This document shows, piece by piece, positions 32,507-41,747 of a stretch of DNA of 64,000 nt. The stretch is taken from NCBI RefSeq assembly GCF_003014695.1, contig NZ_PYAS01000021.1, forward strand, positions 1 through 64,000, given 5' to 3'. The DNA comes from Dyadobacter jiangsuensis. Lineage in GTDB: Bacteria; Bacteroidota; Bacteroidia; Cytophagales; Spirosomataceae. The first letter of the stretch is position 1; each line of letters starts with the position of its first letter. Made by a program: the position numbers and the translations under genes. The notes under the pieces were generated by a model that worked only from the letters and a program-made list of their open reading frames with translations, made no database searches and was not told the DNA's origin.

Positions 32507-33751
32507 ATGCTCTCAAACTACATAAAAATCGCCTGGAAGGTATTGCTGCGGCATCCTTTCTATACTTTCATTACGTTATTCGGCATAACGCTTACGCTGA
32601 CGGTGCTCATGGTGGTGACTTCTTTCGTCGACCATCTTTTCGGGGCGCATTACCCGGAAAACAAGCGGGGCCGGTCGCTGTATATTGCCAACATTGTCCA
32701 AACCGATTCGGCCAACACCACGATGTCCTCGGGGCCCGCTTCTTTCGACTTTTTGACGAAATATGCCAAGTCGATCAAATCGGCTGAGCGCGTAGCTATC
32801 ATGAGCAATTTCAGCTTCTCGAACGCTTACACGAATGGAAAGCGGATCAAGCTGAACACCAAATACACCGATGTCGATTTCTGGTCGGTAACCGACTTTG
32901 AGTTCCTGGAAGGAAAACCTTATGATGAAACGAACATTCGCAATGCCGACCACGTGGCGGTGATTACGGATGCGCTGCGTGAGCAGTATTTTGGAAATGA
33001 CGCAGAAACGGTAGTGGGCAAAACGATCGATATCGAAAACATCAATTACCGGGTGATCGGCGTCGTGAAAGGGAGCCCGCCAACCAGGGTTTACACTTAC
33101 TCGGATGTTTATTTTCCCTATACCGCCCCCAAAAGCAACTATGAGAACAAGGGAATCCGTGGGCGGTTTGCGGCCATTGTATTAACCAAAAGCCCGGCCG
33201 ATCTTCCAGAGGTCCAGGCAGAGTTTGACAGTTACGTTGCCCGTATCCCGCGTTCGGAATACTCTGACAACAATCATTTCAACGTCCTGATCGTCAAAGC
33301 GGATACCTATTTCGATCATTTCCTCAACACTTTTGCAAGAAACGACAAGGACCGGATTACCCTTTACGTGATTGTGGGGCTGGTGTTCCTGATGATCATG
33401 GGGCTTCCGGCTGTGAATCTGGTGAATGTCAATGTAAGCCGCATTCTCGAGCGTGCCTCCGAAATCGGTGTCAGGAAGGCATTCGGGGCGCCTTCGAAAG
33501 CACTTTTGTGGCAGTTTATCATCGAAAATGTATTCATCACCTTCATCGGCGGCGCGTTTGCGCTGATCCTGACGCTGGTAGTCATCCATTTCATCAATTC
33601 CAGCGGATGGATCGCCTACGCCGACCTGACGATCAACCTGCCGGTGTTCCTGGTCAGCGTATTAGTCTGTCTCGTTTTCGGGCTGCTGTCGGGCGTGTTG
33701 CCGGCTTTCAGAATGTCGAAACTGAAAATAGCCGAAGCGCTGAAAGTTTGA
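32507..33751 (+). CDS. FtsX-type ABC permease (first)
   Basis: A 414-residue permease. N-terminal helix (FITLFGITLTLTVLMVVTSFV), periplasmic MacB_PCD-like domain (about 45-270) and three C-terminal helices (LYVIVGLVFLMIMGLPAVNL, NVFITFIGGAFALILTLVVIHF, LPVFLVSVLVCLVFGLLSGVLPAF). RASEIGVRKAFGAPSKAL is the coupling segment. It ends EALKV. It is encoded next to a second, different permease, suggesting a heterodimer with the ATPase upstream. Confidence 0.9.
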   Translation: MLSNYIKIAWKVLLRHPFYTFITLFGITLTLTVLMVVTSFVDHLFGAHYPENKRGRSLYIANIVQTDSANTTMSSGPASFDFLTKYAKSIKSAERVAIMSNFSFSNAYTNGKRIKLNTKYTDVDFWSVTDFEFLEGKPYDETNIRNADHVAVITDALREQYFGNDAETVVGKTIDIENINYRVIGVVKGSPPTRVYTYSDVYFPYTAPKSNYENKGIRGRFAAIVLTKSPADLPEVQAEFDSYVARIPRSEYSDNNHFNVLIVKADTYFDHFLNTFARNDKDRITLYVIVGLVFLMIMGLPAVNLVNVNVSRILERASEIGVRKAFGAPSKALLWQFIIENVFITFIGGAFALILTLVVIHFINSSGWIAYADLTINLPVFLVSVLVCLVFGLLSGVLPAFRMSKLKIAEALKV

Positions 33752-33760
33752 TTTACCTGT

Positions 33761-33800
33761 TCACTCATTCACTCATTCAATCATTCAGTCATTCAACATT
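33761..33800. repeat. 8-bp tandem repeats (TCACTCAT type)
   Basis: Five 8-bp units in register (TCACTCAT twice, TCAATCAT, TCAGTCAT, TCAACATT) fill the gap between the two permease genes. Confidence 0.7.
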
Positions 33801-33808
33801 GACTAGCC

Positions 33809-34975
33809 ATGCTACGACATCTTTTCAAACTGATATGGAATAAAAAAGGCACGCATTCCCTCCTCATTATCGAGGTATGGGCTGCTTTTATGGTACTTTT
33901 CGGCGTGCTCACGCTCATTGTTTTCAACCTGCGCAACTACTTGCAGCCGATCGGCTTTCAATACGAACAGGTATGGAACCTGGAACTATCATCCAACCAG
34001 GACACCACCGAACTGGCCCCGAAATTGCAACGCGCCCTGCAACGCGTGCGCGCGTATCCTGAGGTAATTACCGCCAGCCGCATGAGCAGTAACACGCCCT
34101 TTTCGGCGAATCAGATTGGTAATTCCGTAACTTACAACAAGGTTAATGTAGGCGGAGACTTTTATTACACCGATACCGAACTGGCCAAAGTGCTTGATTT
34201 ACCACTTAAAAAGGGCCGATGGTATGCTGAAAGCGACCTGGCGGGTAAGTTCATTCCGATTGTGATTAATCAGGCTATGGAGGATAAATTGTTTCAAAAT
34301 GAATCCGGCCTGAACAAGGTCATCAAACGGGATGATAAGACGATGTATAAAGTCGTCGGCATTGTGGATAGGTTTAAGGCGAAAGGACAGTTTATGTCGG
34401 ATACGCCGGGCCTGTTTCAGATCCTGGAAAAAAACGACCGTTGGAATTCGAACATTCTCATCAAAACCAAACCGGGTACCGATGCGCATTTTGAAGCACG
34501 CCTGGTGAAGGACATTGCGATGCTGCTGCCCGGCTGGGGTGTAGAAGTGGGGTATCTCAAAGATTCGCGTAAAAATCGTGAGAACCTGACCCTCGTTCCG
34601 GTGCTGATATTCCTGATTGTGAGCGGGTTTTTATTGACGAATGTCGCCTTGGGCCTTTTTGGTGTTTTGAATCTTAACATTGCTAAACGCAAGGGCGAAA
34701 TTGGCCTGCGCCGTGCCATGGGTGCCACCGAATCCAAAGTTACCGGCCAGTTTCTCGGCGAAATATGGGTACTGGCTACATTCAGCCTCATTATCGGCCT
34801 TATTTTTGCTGTCCAGTTCCCGCTCATGAATGTTTTTGACCTGGATAAGGAAATTTACATCATCGCGATTTTGGCGGCCGTCGCCGTAATTTATATCATT
34901 GTAACAATATGCGCCTGGTTCCCCAGCAAGCAAGCCGCGACCATACATCCGGCTGTGGCGTTGCATGAGGAATGA
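33809..34975 (+). CDS. FtsX-type ABC permease (second)
   Basis: A 388-residue permease with an N-terminal helix (LLIIEVWAAFMVLFGVLTLIVF), a shorter periplasmic domain and C-terminal helices (PVLIFLIVSGFLLTNVALGLFGVL, WVLATFSLIIGLIFAVQF, IAILAAVAVIYIIVTICAW). KRKGEIGLRRAMGATESKV is the coupling segment. It diverges strongly from the first permease in its periplasmic part and is probably its partner. Confidence 0.9.
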   Translation: MLRHLFKLIWNKKGTHSLLIIEVWAAFMVLFGVLTLIVFNLRNYLQPIGFQYEQVWNLELSSNQDTTELAPKLQRALQRVRAYPEVITASRMSSNTPFSANQIGNSVTYNKVNVGGDFYYTDTELAKVLDLPLKKGRWYAESDLAGKFIPIVINQAMEDKLFQNESGLNKVIKRDDKTMYKVVGIVDRFKAKGQFMSDTPGLFQILEKNDRWNSNILIKTKPGTDAHFEARLVKDIAMLLPGWGVEVGYLKDSRKNRENLTLVPVLIFLIVSGFLLTNVALGLFGVLNLNIAKRKGEIGLRRAMGATESKVTGQFLGEIWVLATFSLIIGLIFAVQFPLMNVFDLDKEIYIIAILAAVAVIYIIVTICAWFPSKQAATIHPAVALHEE

Positions 34976-34980
34976 CGAAT

Positions 34981-35166
34981 GACCGCCGAGTGGTTGTGCG
35001 CATAAGTCCGGTGTGGTCATTTATAGTCAGGTGTTGTCATGTATTGTCATTTTATAGAAGGTATTGTTGTTGATGACCCTACGACTAATCCTGACAACAT
35101 CTGACCACCCCTGACAACACATGACAAAACGCTTGTCGGCCGTCAGCCGTCAGCGGTCCATGGTCA
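34981..35166. repeat. Nested inverted repeat: heptamer ends with decamer interior
   Basis: A GACCGCC unit at 34981 and inverse GTCAGCGGTCC-like units at 35140-35159 bracket two arrays of decamers: left GTGTGGTCAT, TTATAGTCAG, GTGTTGTCAT, GTATTGTCAT; right TGACAACATC, TGACCACCCC, TGACAACACA, TGACAAAACG. The arms are mutually inverse, so a long cruciform or RNA hairpin is possible just before the regulator gene. Confidence 0.65.
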
Positions 35167-35193
35167 AAAAAACATCGCTCATAAAACTCCACC

Positions 35194-36567
35194 ATGCTCC
35201 TAATCGTAGACGACGACCTGGCTATCCGTACCTCTCTCTTGCTCCTTTTGAAAAAGGAGGGGTTCGAGGTGCGTGGCGCAGGGTCGCCGGAGGAAACGTT
35301 TGAAATACTGAAAGCAGCGACGCCGGAGCTGATATTGCTCGACCTGAATTTTTCGATTGAAACTTCGGGGCGGGAGGGAATGCATTTGTTGCAGCGGATC
35401 AAAAAGCACAATGCGGCTATTCCGGTGATCCTGATTACCGGCTGGGGGACGATCGACCTTGCGGTGAGAGGGATGAAAGAAGGCGCTGCCGATTTCGTGA
35501 CCAAGCCCTGGCAGAACGATTACCTGATCCAGTCCATTCGCACGATTCTGAACCTGGCCAAACCGGCCCAGCAGGCGGGAAGCCGGCGGAAGCTCGACCA
35601 GCAATATCATTTCGAAAACATCGTCGGCGCAGACCCTAAGCTGCTCGATATCCTGGAAACCATCGGCCGGGTAGCACCCACGGACGCGCCCGTGCTCATT
35701 ACGGGCGAGAGCGGAACGGGTAAGGAGCTCATTGCCGAGGCAATTCACCTCAACAGCCGCCGTAAAATGCGGCCATTCGTGAAGGTGAACCTGGGCGGTA
35801 TTTCTTCCACGCTATTCGAGAGTGAGCTGTTCGGGCATGTGCGGGGCGCATTTACCGACGCCAAAACCGACCGGATGGGCCGTTTCGAAATGGCACACCG
35901 GGGGACGATTTTTCTGGACGAAATCGGCGAGCTGGATCTGTCGAGCCAGGTGAAACTCCTGCGCGTATTGCAGGAGCGTACCTTCGAGCCGTTGGGTAGC
36001 AGTAAGAGCCGGACGGTGGATGTGCGGGTTATTTGCGCTACCAACCGGAATCTGGAAGAAATGGTAGCGCAGGGTACATTCCGCGAGGACCTCTACTACC
36101 GCATTAACCTCATCACCGTAAAGCTCCCCGCATTGCGCGAGCGGCCCGACGATATTCCGCTCCTCTCCACGTTTTTTGCAGATAACCTGAAAGCCATTTA
36201 CAACCGGCCGGAACTGAAAATCAGCAATGCGGCTTTGAAATGGCTCAAAACGCAGCCGCTGCAAGGCAATATCCGGCAGTTGAAGAACCTCGTGGAGCGG
36301 ACGGTACTTTTGGCGGGTAACAATGTGCTCGATATCGACGATTTTCAGCGTAACCTGCATGCCGGCAATGCGGTATCCGCACAAAAGCATGTGCCCGAAG
36401 TTGGCAGCATTACATTGGAGGAAATGGAGTACCAGATGATCGTCCGGGCCATGCAGCACCATCAGAACAAGGTAAGCAAGGTAGCCCGCTCTCTGGGAAT
36501 CACCCGGTTTGCATTGTACCGGCGGTTGGAGAAATTTGGCATCTCGTTTGATTCGGAGGAAGTATGA
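35194..36567 (+). CDS. Sigma-54-dependent NtrC-type response regulator
   Basis: A 457-residue three-domain activator. The receiver has its phospho-acceptor Asp50 in LILLDLNF and Lys in VTKPW. The AAA+ domain has Walker A GESGTGKE, Walker B GTIFLDEIGEL and the sigma-54 loop as GAFTDA, a variant of GAFTGA. The C-terminal Fis-type helix-turn-helix is KVSKVARSLGITRFALYRRLEKFGI. It overlaps its kinase gene by ATGA. Its position behind the efflux genes suggests control of their sigma-54 promoter. Confidence 0.93.
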   Translation: MLLIVDDDLAIRTSLLLLLKKEGFEVRGAGSPEETFEILKAATPELILLDLNFSIETSGREGMHLLQRIKKHNAAIPVILITGWGTIDLAVRGMKEGAADFVTKPWQNDYLIQSIRTILNLAKPAQQAGSRRKLDQQYHFENIVGADPKLLDILETIGRVAPTDAPVLITGESGTGKELIAEAIHLNSRRKMRPFVKVNLGGISSTLFESELFGHVRGAFTDAKTDRMGRFEMAHRGTIFLDEIGELDLSSQVKLLRVLQERTFEPLGSSKSRTVDVRVICATNRNLEEMVAQGTFREDLYYRINLITVKLPALRERPDDIPLLSTFFADNLKAIYNRPELKISNAALKWLKTQPLQGNIRQLKNLVERTVLLAGNNVLDIDDFQRNLHAGNAVSAQKHVPEVGSITLEEMEYQMIVRAMQHHQNKVSKVARSLGITRFALYRRLEKFGISFDSEEV

Positions 36568-37850
36568 GGTTGTCCACGAAGACGAAATACATTGCCTATA
36601 TCGCGGCATTGCACCTGGTGCTGGTTCTGCTGGTTTACAAGCTGCTATTTGAGAATAAGGCCCTCTTTATCGCCTCGGAAGTGTTTCTGCTGCTGTCGGC
36701 CGGTATGTCTATCATTCTCTACAACAATTTTATGCAACCTATCCAATTTGTGAAGTCCGGAATCGAAGCCATTAAGGACAAGGATTTTTCGATCAAATTT
36801 GTCCCGACAGGTAAAGGGGAGGTCGATGTGCTGATAGAGGTTTATAATATGATGATCGATCAGCTCCGCGAGGAGCGTATCAAGCTGAACGAGCAGCATT
36901 TCTTTTTGGAAAAACTCATCGAAGCATCGCCCATTTCCATCATTATCCTCGACTACGACGACCGTATCGAATCACTCAATAGCAAGGCGAAAAGTCAGTT
37001 TGGGCAAGACCATGGCACGCTAATTGGCAAAAAGCCGGAGGAAACTGACCTGCCGCTGCTCGGTGAGCTGGCCGGCCTGCTGGACGGGGAATCCAGAATG
37101 ATCAAAACCAATGGCATTGCAACGTTCAAGGCGCAGCGTTCGCATTTCATGGACCGCGGTTTCCGGCGTTCGTTTCTGATGATCGAGGAGCTGACCAACG
37201 AAATTCTCGAATCGGAGAAGAATGCTTATGGTAAGGTGATCAGGATGATGGCCCATGAAGTGAATAACACCCTGGGCGCCACTGATTCGATCTTGCAGAC
37301 CACCACGCATTTGCTGCCGGATACCGACTATGGCGATATCAAGGACGCATTGCATATCGCGTCGGAGCGCAACCAGCAACTCACGCGCTTCATGCGCAAT
37401 TTCGCGGATGTGGTGCGCTTGCCCGCGCCTGTGCAGGTGCGTACGGATATGGGCGCGCTCATGCGTGATGTGGCTGTGTTTATGCAGAATGCGGCGTCTA
37501 CCCGGAATGTTAAAGTGATGAGTGAATCGCAGGAAAACGTGTTCTGGAATGTAGATAAGGGGCAAATGGAACAGGTGCTGATCAATGTGATCAAGAATGC
37601 CGTGGAAGCTTGTGAGAGCGGGCAGGAGGTGCGGATCAGCGCGACGAACGACCGTCTGGTTATTCGTAATAACGGAAAGCCGATCGATCCGGAAGTGGGC
37701 AGCCAGTTATTCAACCCGTTTTTCAGCACTAAAAGAGACGGGCAGGGTATAGGCCTCACATTAACCCGCGAAATACTGGGCAATCACGGCTTCGATTTTG
37801 CTTTGGAGACACGGCCTGATGGCTGGACTGAGTTCAGGATAGAGAAATAA
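36564..37850 (+). CDS. Sensor histidine kinase, partner of the NtrC-type regulator
   Basis: A 428-residue membrane kinase. Two membrane helices lie near residues 10-28 and 33-53 with a very short external loop, followed by a HAMP-like linker, a PAS-like domain (about 112-205), the phospho-acceptor His231 in MMAHEVNNTLGA, and an ATPase domain with NVIKNAVEA (N-box), LFNPFFSTKRDGQGIGL (F/G boxes). The lack of an external sensor domain suggests it senses membrane stress or a cytoplasmic signal. ATGA overlap with the regulator. Confidence 0.9.
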   Translation: MRLSTKTKYIAYIAALHLVLVLLVYKLLFENKALFIASEVFLLLSAGMSIILYNNFMQPIQFVKSGIEAIKDKDFSIKFVPTGKGEVDVLIEVYNMMIDQLREERIKLNEQHFFLEKLIEASPISIIILDYDDRIESLNSKAKSQFGQDHGTLIGKKPEETDLPLLGELAGLLDGESRMIKTNGIATFKAQRSHFMDRGFRRSFLMIEELTNEILESEKNAYGKVIRMMAHEVNNTLGATDSILQTTTHLLPDTDYGDIKDALHIASERNQQLTRFMRNFADVVRLPAPVQVRTDMGALMRDVAVFMQNAASTRNVKVMSESQENVFWNVDKGQMEQVLINVIKNAVEACESGQEVRISATNDRLVIRNNGKPIDPEVGSQLFNPFFSTKRDGQGIGLTLTREILGNHGFDFALETRPDGWTEFRIEK

Positions 37851-37856
37851 GACCCG

Positions 37857-38870
37857 TTAACCTTTGCGAACGCTTATTGCAAATGCTTTGGCAGGGTTGG
37901 TGACCATCAATGTGCGGATATCGGCTTCGGTAAAGCTATTTGTTTTCAATGCAGGAATGAGCTTGTCGGAAATGGCTGTGTAGCCTCGAAACTCGCCTCC
38001 GCCAGGCTCTCCTGGCCGGTACCAGCCGGCATCGTGCGAAATCAGCACCTGGGCGAGGCGTCCTTTGTTTTTCAAAAAAGTAAGCAACTCAACATGCTTG
38101 GCGATATTGTCGGTGTTAACGCCATCCAGGCTGATCCAGCAGCCGCTTTGGCCTACACTGTCCAGCTCCTCCGCGCTCCCGCTTGCGTGTACCCATACGA
38201 ATGCAGACGGGTGCACGCCCGATTGTTTCAATATTTCAATTTCCTCGCGCGCAGGCAATGCAGGTCCCGTGTGAGCGCAGATGGTAAGTCCGGTTTTCAA
38301 ATGCGTGAAGGCTGCCGCTTCGATCAGCTTTTGATGAAGTTCGGACAATGCACCGCTATTGACACCGGTCTTGATAAATCCCGGCCGAATGCCGGTACCT
38401 TCGATGCCATGCTCGAACTCGGTAATCCAGCGGTTTGCCAACTGTTCGGCAGTTTCAGTGAATGCCCATTTGGGTAAATACTTATTGTCCGACGCGCCGT
38501 AATACCCGGTATTGGTCAGGATATTCAGGCCCGATTGCTCGGAGAGCTTCTTTAACAAAACCACATCCCTGCCAATGAATGCAGGCGTGCATTCTACCAG
38601 GGTTTGAATGCCCCGCTGTTTGATTTCAAGCAAGTAGGGCAGGACTTTCCGGATTACTTCATCATGCTTCCAGCGATCCGGTGAAATCTTTTCAGCCCCG
38701 ATAAAATCGACGAGGACGTGCTCATGAATAAGCGATGTCCCCAGTTCAGAAGTGAGGATTTTTCCTTTGACTGAATAGGTGTATAGTGGATCGGCGAGCG
38801 TGGCAGACCCCATGAAAGGAATCGCGCCAAATGTCGCCAGGAAGTGTCTGCGGGAAATTTGTATTGCCAT
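37857..38870 (-). CDS. Phosphotriesterase-family amidohydrolase with Tat signal
   Basis: A 337-residue metal-dependent hydrolase. SRRHFLATFGA is a twin-arginine signal, so it is exported folded. The metal set is present: LIHEHVLVD (two His), GFIKTG (carboxylated Lys), ICAHTG, WVHASG, and the acid in LISHDAGW. Family members act as lactonases or phosphotriesterases, and the substrate here is not deducible. The stop lies 6 bp from the kinase stop on the other strand. Confidence 0.88.
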   Translation of the reverse strand: MAIQISRRHFLATFGAIPFMGSATLADPLYTYSVKGKILTSELGTSLIHEHVLVDFIGAEKISPDRWKHDEVIRKVLPYLLEIKQRGIQTLVECTPAFIGRDVVLLKKLSEQSGLNILTNTGYYGASDNKYLPKWAFTETAEQLANRWITEFEHGIEGTGIRPGFIKTGVNSGALSELHQKLIEAAAFTHLKTGLTICAHTGPALPAREEIEILKQSGVHPSAFVWVHASGSAEELDSVGQSGCWISLDGVNTDNIAKHVELLTFLKNKGRLAQVLISHDAGWYRPGEPGGGEFRGYTAISDKLIPALKTNSFTEADIRTLMVTNPAKAFAISVRKG

Positions 38871-38918
38871 ATTCAGCCTTTTTCAAAAAGTAAAAGGGTT
38901 GAACGGGGCTTATCTCCT

Positions 38919-40118
38919 TTACTCGATGATAATAAACGGCGTGGGGCTAAACGAGATCACGAAAATCACGAAGGCGACAATACCAAGGATAAACCGCGGG
39001 GTGTCGAGTGGCGTGTTATCCTCCGTTTCGGGGTGGCGGATGCCGAGAAAACGGCCCAGGATGAATACAAACGGCAGTAAATTGACCGAACCGTCCCAAT
39101 CCGGGCGAATGTAGGTGACGGCAAACTGGCCAACGACGATCAGCAGACTGGTCATCAACGCTGTCGACGGGTTATCGAATGCGCGTTTGAAACAGATATA
39201 AAGGAAATAGACGTAAATGGCAAGGTAGAACAGCCGTTCGTAAAACACGGCATCGCTGCCAGTCGCAAAGGACTCCGTGCGGAACACGCCCAAACCCGCA
39301 TAGAATGCGAAAATACCGAACAGAACCGGTGCCACAACATTGAAACGCTTCTTGCCGATCATACCATAGAGAATATGGCCGCCATCGAGCTGGCCGATCG
39401 GGATGAGGTTCAGGGAAGTGAAGAACAATGCCAGATATCCCGCAAAAAGATAGGGGTAATGGATGATCTCATACGCATGCGGTAGGCGCGCAGGATCGGC
39501 CACGTAGTTTTTGAAAAACCAGAACAGGATATTATCCCCAAGCATCAGGTTACCGGCCGGGTTTTCGTAAGCGAATTGGGGGTAATTCAGCCCGAAACGC
39601 TCGTATTCGGGGTGGATTTTGAAAATGTAATCCGGCGGCGGCAAATGGGTGAATCCATACCAAAGCACTACCAATGCAGCCACAAAGCCAGCCAGCGGCC
39701 CTGCGATACCTATATCGAAGAACTTGACCCGCGATTTCACCACTTCCTTGATACGGATGAATGCACCGAGCGTACCAATGCTTTGCGAGATGCCGAACCA
39801 CAGCGGAATGTAGTAGGGCAGTGTAACTCTCACTTTATGGGCTTTGGCAACGAAATAGTGGCCGAATTCATGGATCGTAAGGATCAGTAGGAATGGTATC
39901 GAAAAATGGAAGCCCTGCACAAATTCCGCCCAACCCATGGGTTTGGTAGGAATGGGCACTTCCTTCCCATCCGGTTTGCCGATCAGGAAAAAAAGCATGT
40001 CATAAACGAATCCGAATATGTTACCGAACATCCATTCGGCACCAGCCATCGTCGTGGTGATGATGGTGATGATAAAAAGGGCTGCCTGGATGACGTGGGT
40101 TCGTGTGTTAGACTGCAT
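38919..40118 (-). CDS. Site-2-protease-family membrane metalloprotease
   Basis: A 399-residue M50-type protease. The zinc motif HEFGH sits in a helix (LILTIHEFGHYFVAKA) near residue 88, the second ligand in IPIGQLDGGHILYG, and several hydrophobic helices follow. Such enzymes cut membrane proteins in regulated proteolysis, though many Bacteroidota copies have unknown targets. A longer frame exists, but ATG 40118 (MQSNTRTHV) overlaps the HAD gene by only 11 bp and fits the family. Confidence 0.88.
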   Translation of the reverse strand: MQSNTRTHVIQAALFIITIITTTMAGAEWMFGNIFGFVYDMLFFLIGKPDGKEVPIPTKPMGWAEFVQGFHFSIPFLLILTIHEFGHYFVAKAHKVRVTLPYYIPLWFGISQSIGTLGAFIRIKEVVKSRVKFFDIGIAGPLAGFVAALVVLWYGFTHLPPPDYIFKIHPEYERFGLNYPQFAYENPAGNLMLGDNILFWFFKNYVADPARLPHAYEIIHYPYLFAGYLALFFTSLNLIPIGQLDGGHILYGMIGKKRFNVVAPVLFGIFAFYAGLGVFRTESFATGSDAVFYERLFYLAIYVYFLYICFKRAFDNPSTALMTSLLIVVGQFAVTYIRPDWDGSVNLLPFVFILGRFLGIRHPETEDNTPLDTPRFILGIVAFVIFVISFSPTPFIIIE

Positions 40119-40743
40119 AGTCTTGAAGGTATTCCAGAATAGTGACCGGCTTTTGGACGTGGATGGTTTCGATGCCGAGCTCGCCTGCGCTGCGGATGTT
40201 GTCCGCATTGTCGTCGAGGAAAAGCGTTTCTTCCGCTTTCAGGCCGGCTTTTTCGAGCACTTCCTGGTAAATACGGGGATCGGGCTTCATCAGGCCCATT
40301 TCGTAGGAAAGAAAAACGATTTCGAACAAATCTTCCAGCTTTTCAACACCCGTCGATGCTTCCAGGATCTTGTTGACCTGTGTAATGTGGATCGAGCTGG
40401 TGTTGCTGAGCAGGAACAGCCGGTATTTCGTCGCCAGCTTTTTCAGCAGCTCCACGCGCTCGGGCGGAAGATCGAGCAGCAGGCTGTTCCAGGCGGTGTC
40501 GATGGCTTCGTCCGACAGATCAGGAAAATTCAGGATTTCACGCACGTAGTTCCGGAACGTCGGTTCGTCCATCAGGCCGGTTTCAAACTGGCGGAAAATT
40601 TCGCTCTCTTTGAAAATCGTCAGGATCTCGTGCTGCTCGCGCCCGCTCAGATCGGCAAATGATTTGGAAGCAATGGGGACGTCGATGTTGAGAATGACGT
40701 CACCGAGGTCGAAAATGATGTTCCTGATTTGGTCGTTTTTCAT
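40108..40743 (-). CDS. HAD-superfamily (subfamily IA) hydrolase
   Basis: A 211-residue phosphatase-like protein. Motif I is FDLGDVI, motif II LFLLSNTS, motif III the Lys in KPDPRIYQEVL, motif IV ETLFLDDNADNI. A helical cap lies between motifs I and II. Most likely a small-molecule phosphatase. It starts 8 bp after the accA stop and overlaps the protease gene by 11 bp, so it is co-transcribed. Confidence 0.9.
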   Translation of the reverse strand: MKNDQIRNIIFDLGDVILNIDVPIASKSFADLSGREQHEILTIFKESEIFRQFETGLMDEPTFRNYVREILNFPDLSDEAIDTAWNSLLLDLPPERVELLKKLATKYRLFLLSNTSSIHITQVNKILEASTGVEKLEDLFEIVFLSYEMGLMKPDPRIYQEVLEKAGLKAEETLFLDDNADNIRSAGELGIETIHVQKPVTILEYLQDYAV

Positions 40744-40751
40744 GGATACGC

Positions 40752-41708
40752 TTACGCTTCTACTACCACGCCCATTGCACAGAATTTATCGATACGCTGG
40801 TCGATACGGTCCTGCTCGCTGATGGCGCCGAGTTCGGCAATATTTTCGAGAATTGTTCTTTTCAGCTCTTCGGCCATCCATTTGTGGTCGAGGTGTGCCC
40901 CCCCCAGCGGTTCGGCGATAATGCCGTCTACCAGCTTATAGTTGGTCATATCCTTGGCTGTGATTTTCATCGCCTCGGCCGCCTGCTCCTTGAAATCCCA
41001 GCTTCTCCAAAGGATCGCCGAGCAGTTTTCAGGGGAAATTACCGAGTACCAGGTGTTTTCGAGCATCAATACGCGGTCGCCGATGGCAATACCCAATGCA
41101 CCCCCGGAAGCACCTTCGCCGATCACGATACAGATCACCGGTACTTTCAGCATGAACATCTCTTTCAGGTTGCGTGCAATCGCCTCGCCCTGTCCGCGCT
41201 CTTCGGCTTCCATACCCGGGAATGCACCCGGTGTGTCGATCAGCGTCACGATAGGCTTGTTGAATTTCTCGGCCAGTTTCATCAGGCGCAATGCCTTGCG
41301 GTAACCTTCCGGGTTCGGCATACCGAAGTTCCGGTGCTGGCGCTGCTTGGTATTACGGCCTTTTTGCTGCCCGATGAGCATGAACGATTGCCCGCCGACG
41401 TTCGCCAGACCACCGATAATAGCCGGATCGTCGCGCACCTGGCGGTCTCCGTGCAATTCGATGAACTCATCGCAGATCAGTTCGATGTAGTCAAGCGTGT
41501 AGGGGCGATCGGGGTGGCGGGAGAGCTGCACACGCTGCCAGCGCGTGAGGTTTTCAAATATTTCTTTTCGAAGGTTGGTGATGTTGCCTTCCAGCAACGC
41601 AATGGCGTCCGAAAAATCCACATTGTTTTCATTCGCCAACGCTTTCATTTCTTCGAGCTTGCGTTCGAGCTCGGCCATAGGCTTTTCAAAATCGAGGTAT
41701 GTTCTCAT
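40752..41708 (-). CDS. Acetyl-CoA carboxylase carboxyltransferase subunit alpha
   Basis: A 318-residue AccA, which with AccD transfers the carboxyl from biotin to acetyl-CoA in the first step of fatty acid synthesis. Diagnostic blocks are VQLSRHPDRPYTLDYI, LHGDRQVRDDPAIIGG, VTLIDTPGAFPGMEAEERGQGEAIARNL, GEGASGGALGIAIGD and the end VPLGGAHLDHKWMAEEL-like segment. Length is normal for the family. It belongs to the minus-strand run with HAD and protease genes. Confidence 0.97.
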   Translation of the reverse strand: MRTYLDFEKPMAELERKLEEMKALANENNVDFSDAIALLEGNITNLRKEIFENLTRWQRVQLSRHPDRPYTLDYIELICDEFIELHGDRQVRDDPAIIGGLANVGGQSFMLIGQQKGRNTKQRQHRNFGMPNPEGYRKALRLMKLAEKFNKPIVTLIDTPGAFPGMEAEERGQGEAIARNLKEMFMLKVPVICIVIGEGASGGALGIAIGDRVLMLENTWYSVISPENCSAILWRSWDFKEQAAEAMKITAKDMTNYKLVDGIIAEPLGGAHLDHKWMAEELKRTILENIAELGAISEQDRIDQRIDKFCAMGVVVEA

Positions 41709-41747
41709 AATTCAGGTTCTGTGATTAGTGGGCGGGATCGGGGGCGG

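Noticed and set aside
38919..40208. Longer start for the site-2 protease
   Set aside because: The extra 30 Ser/Thr-rich residues overlap the HAD gene by about 100 bp; ATG 40118 is more plausible.
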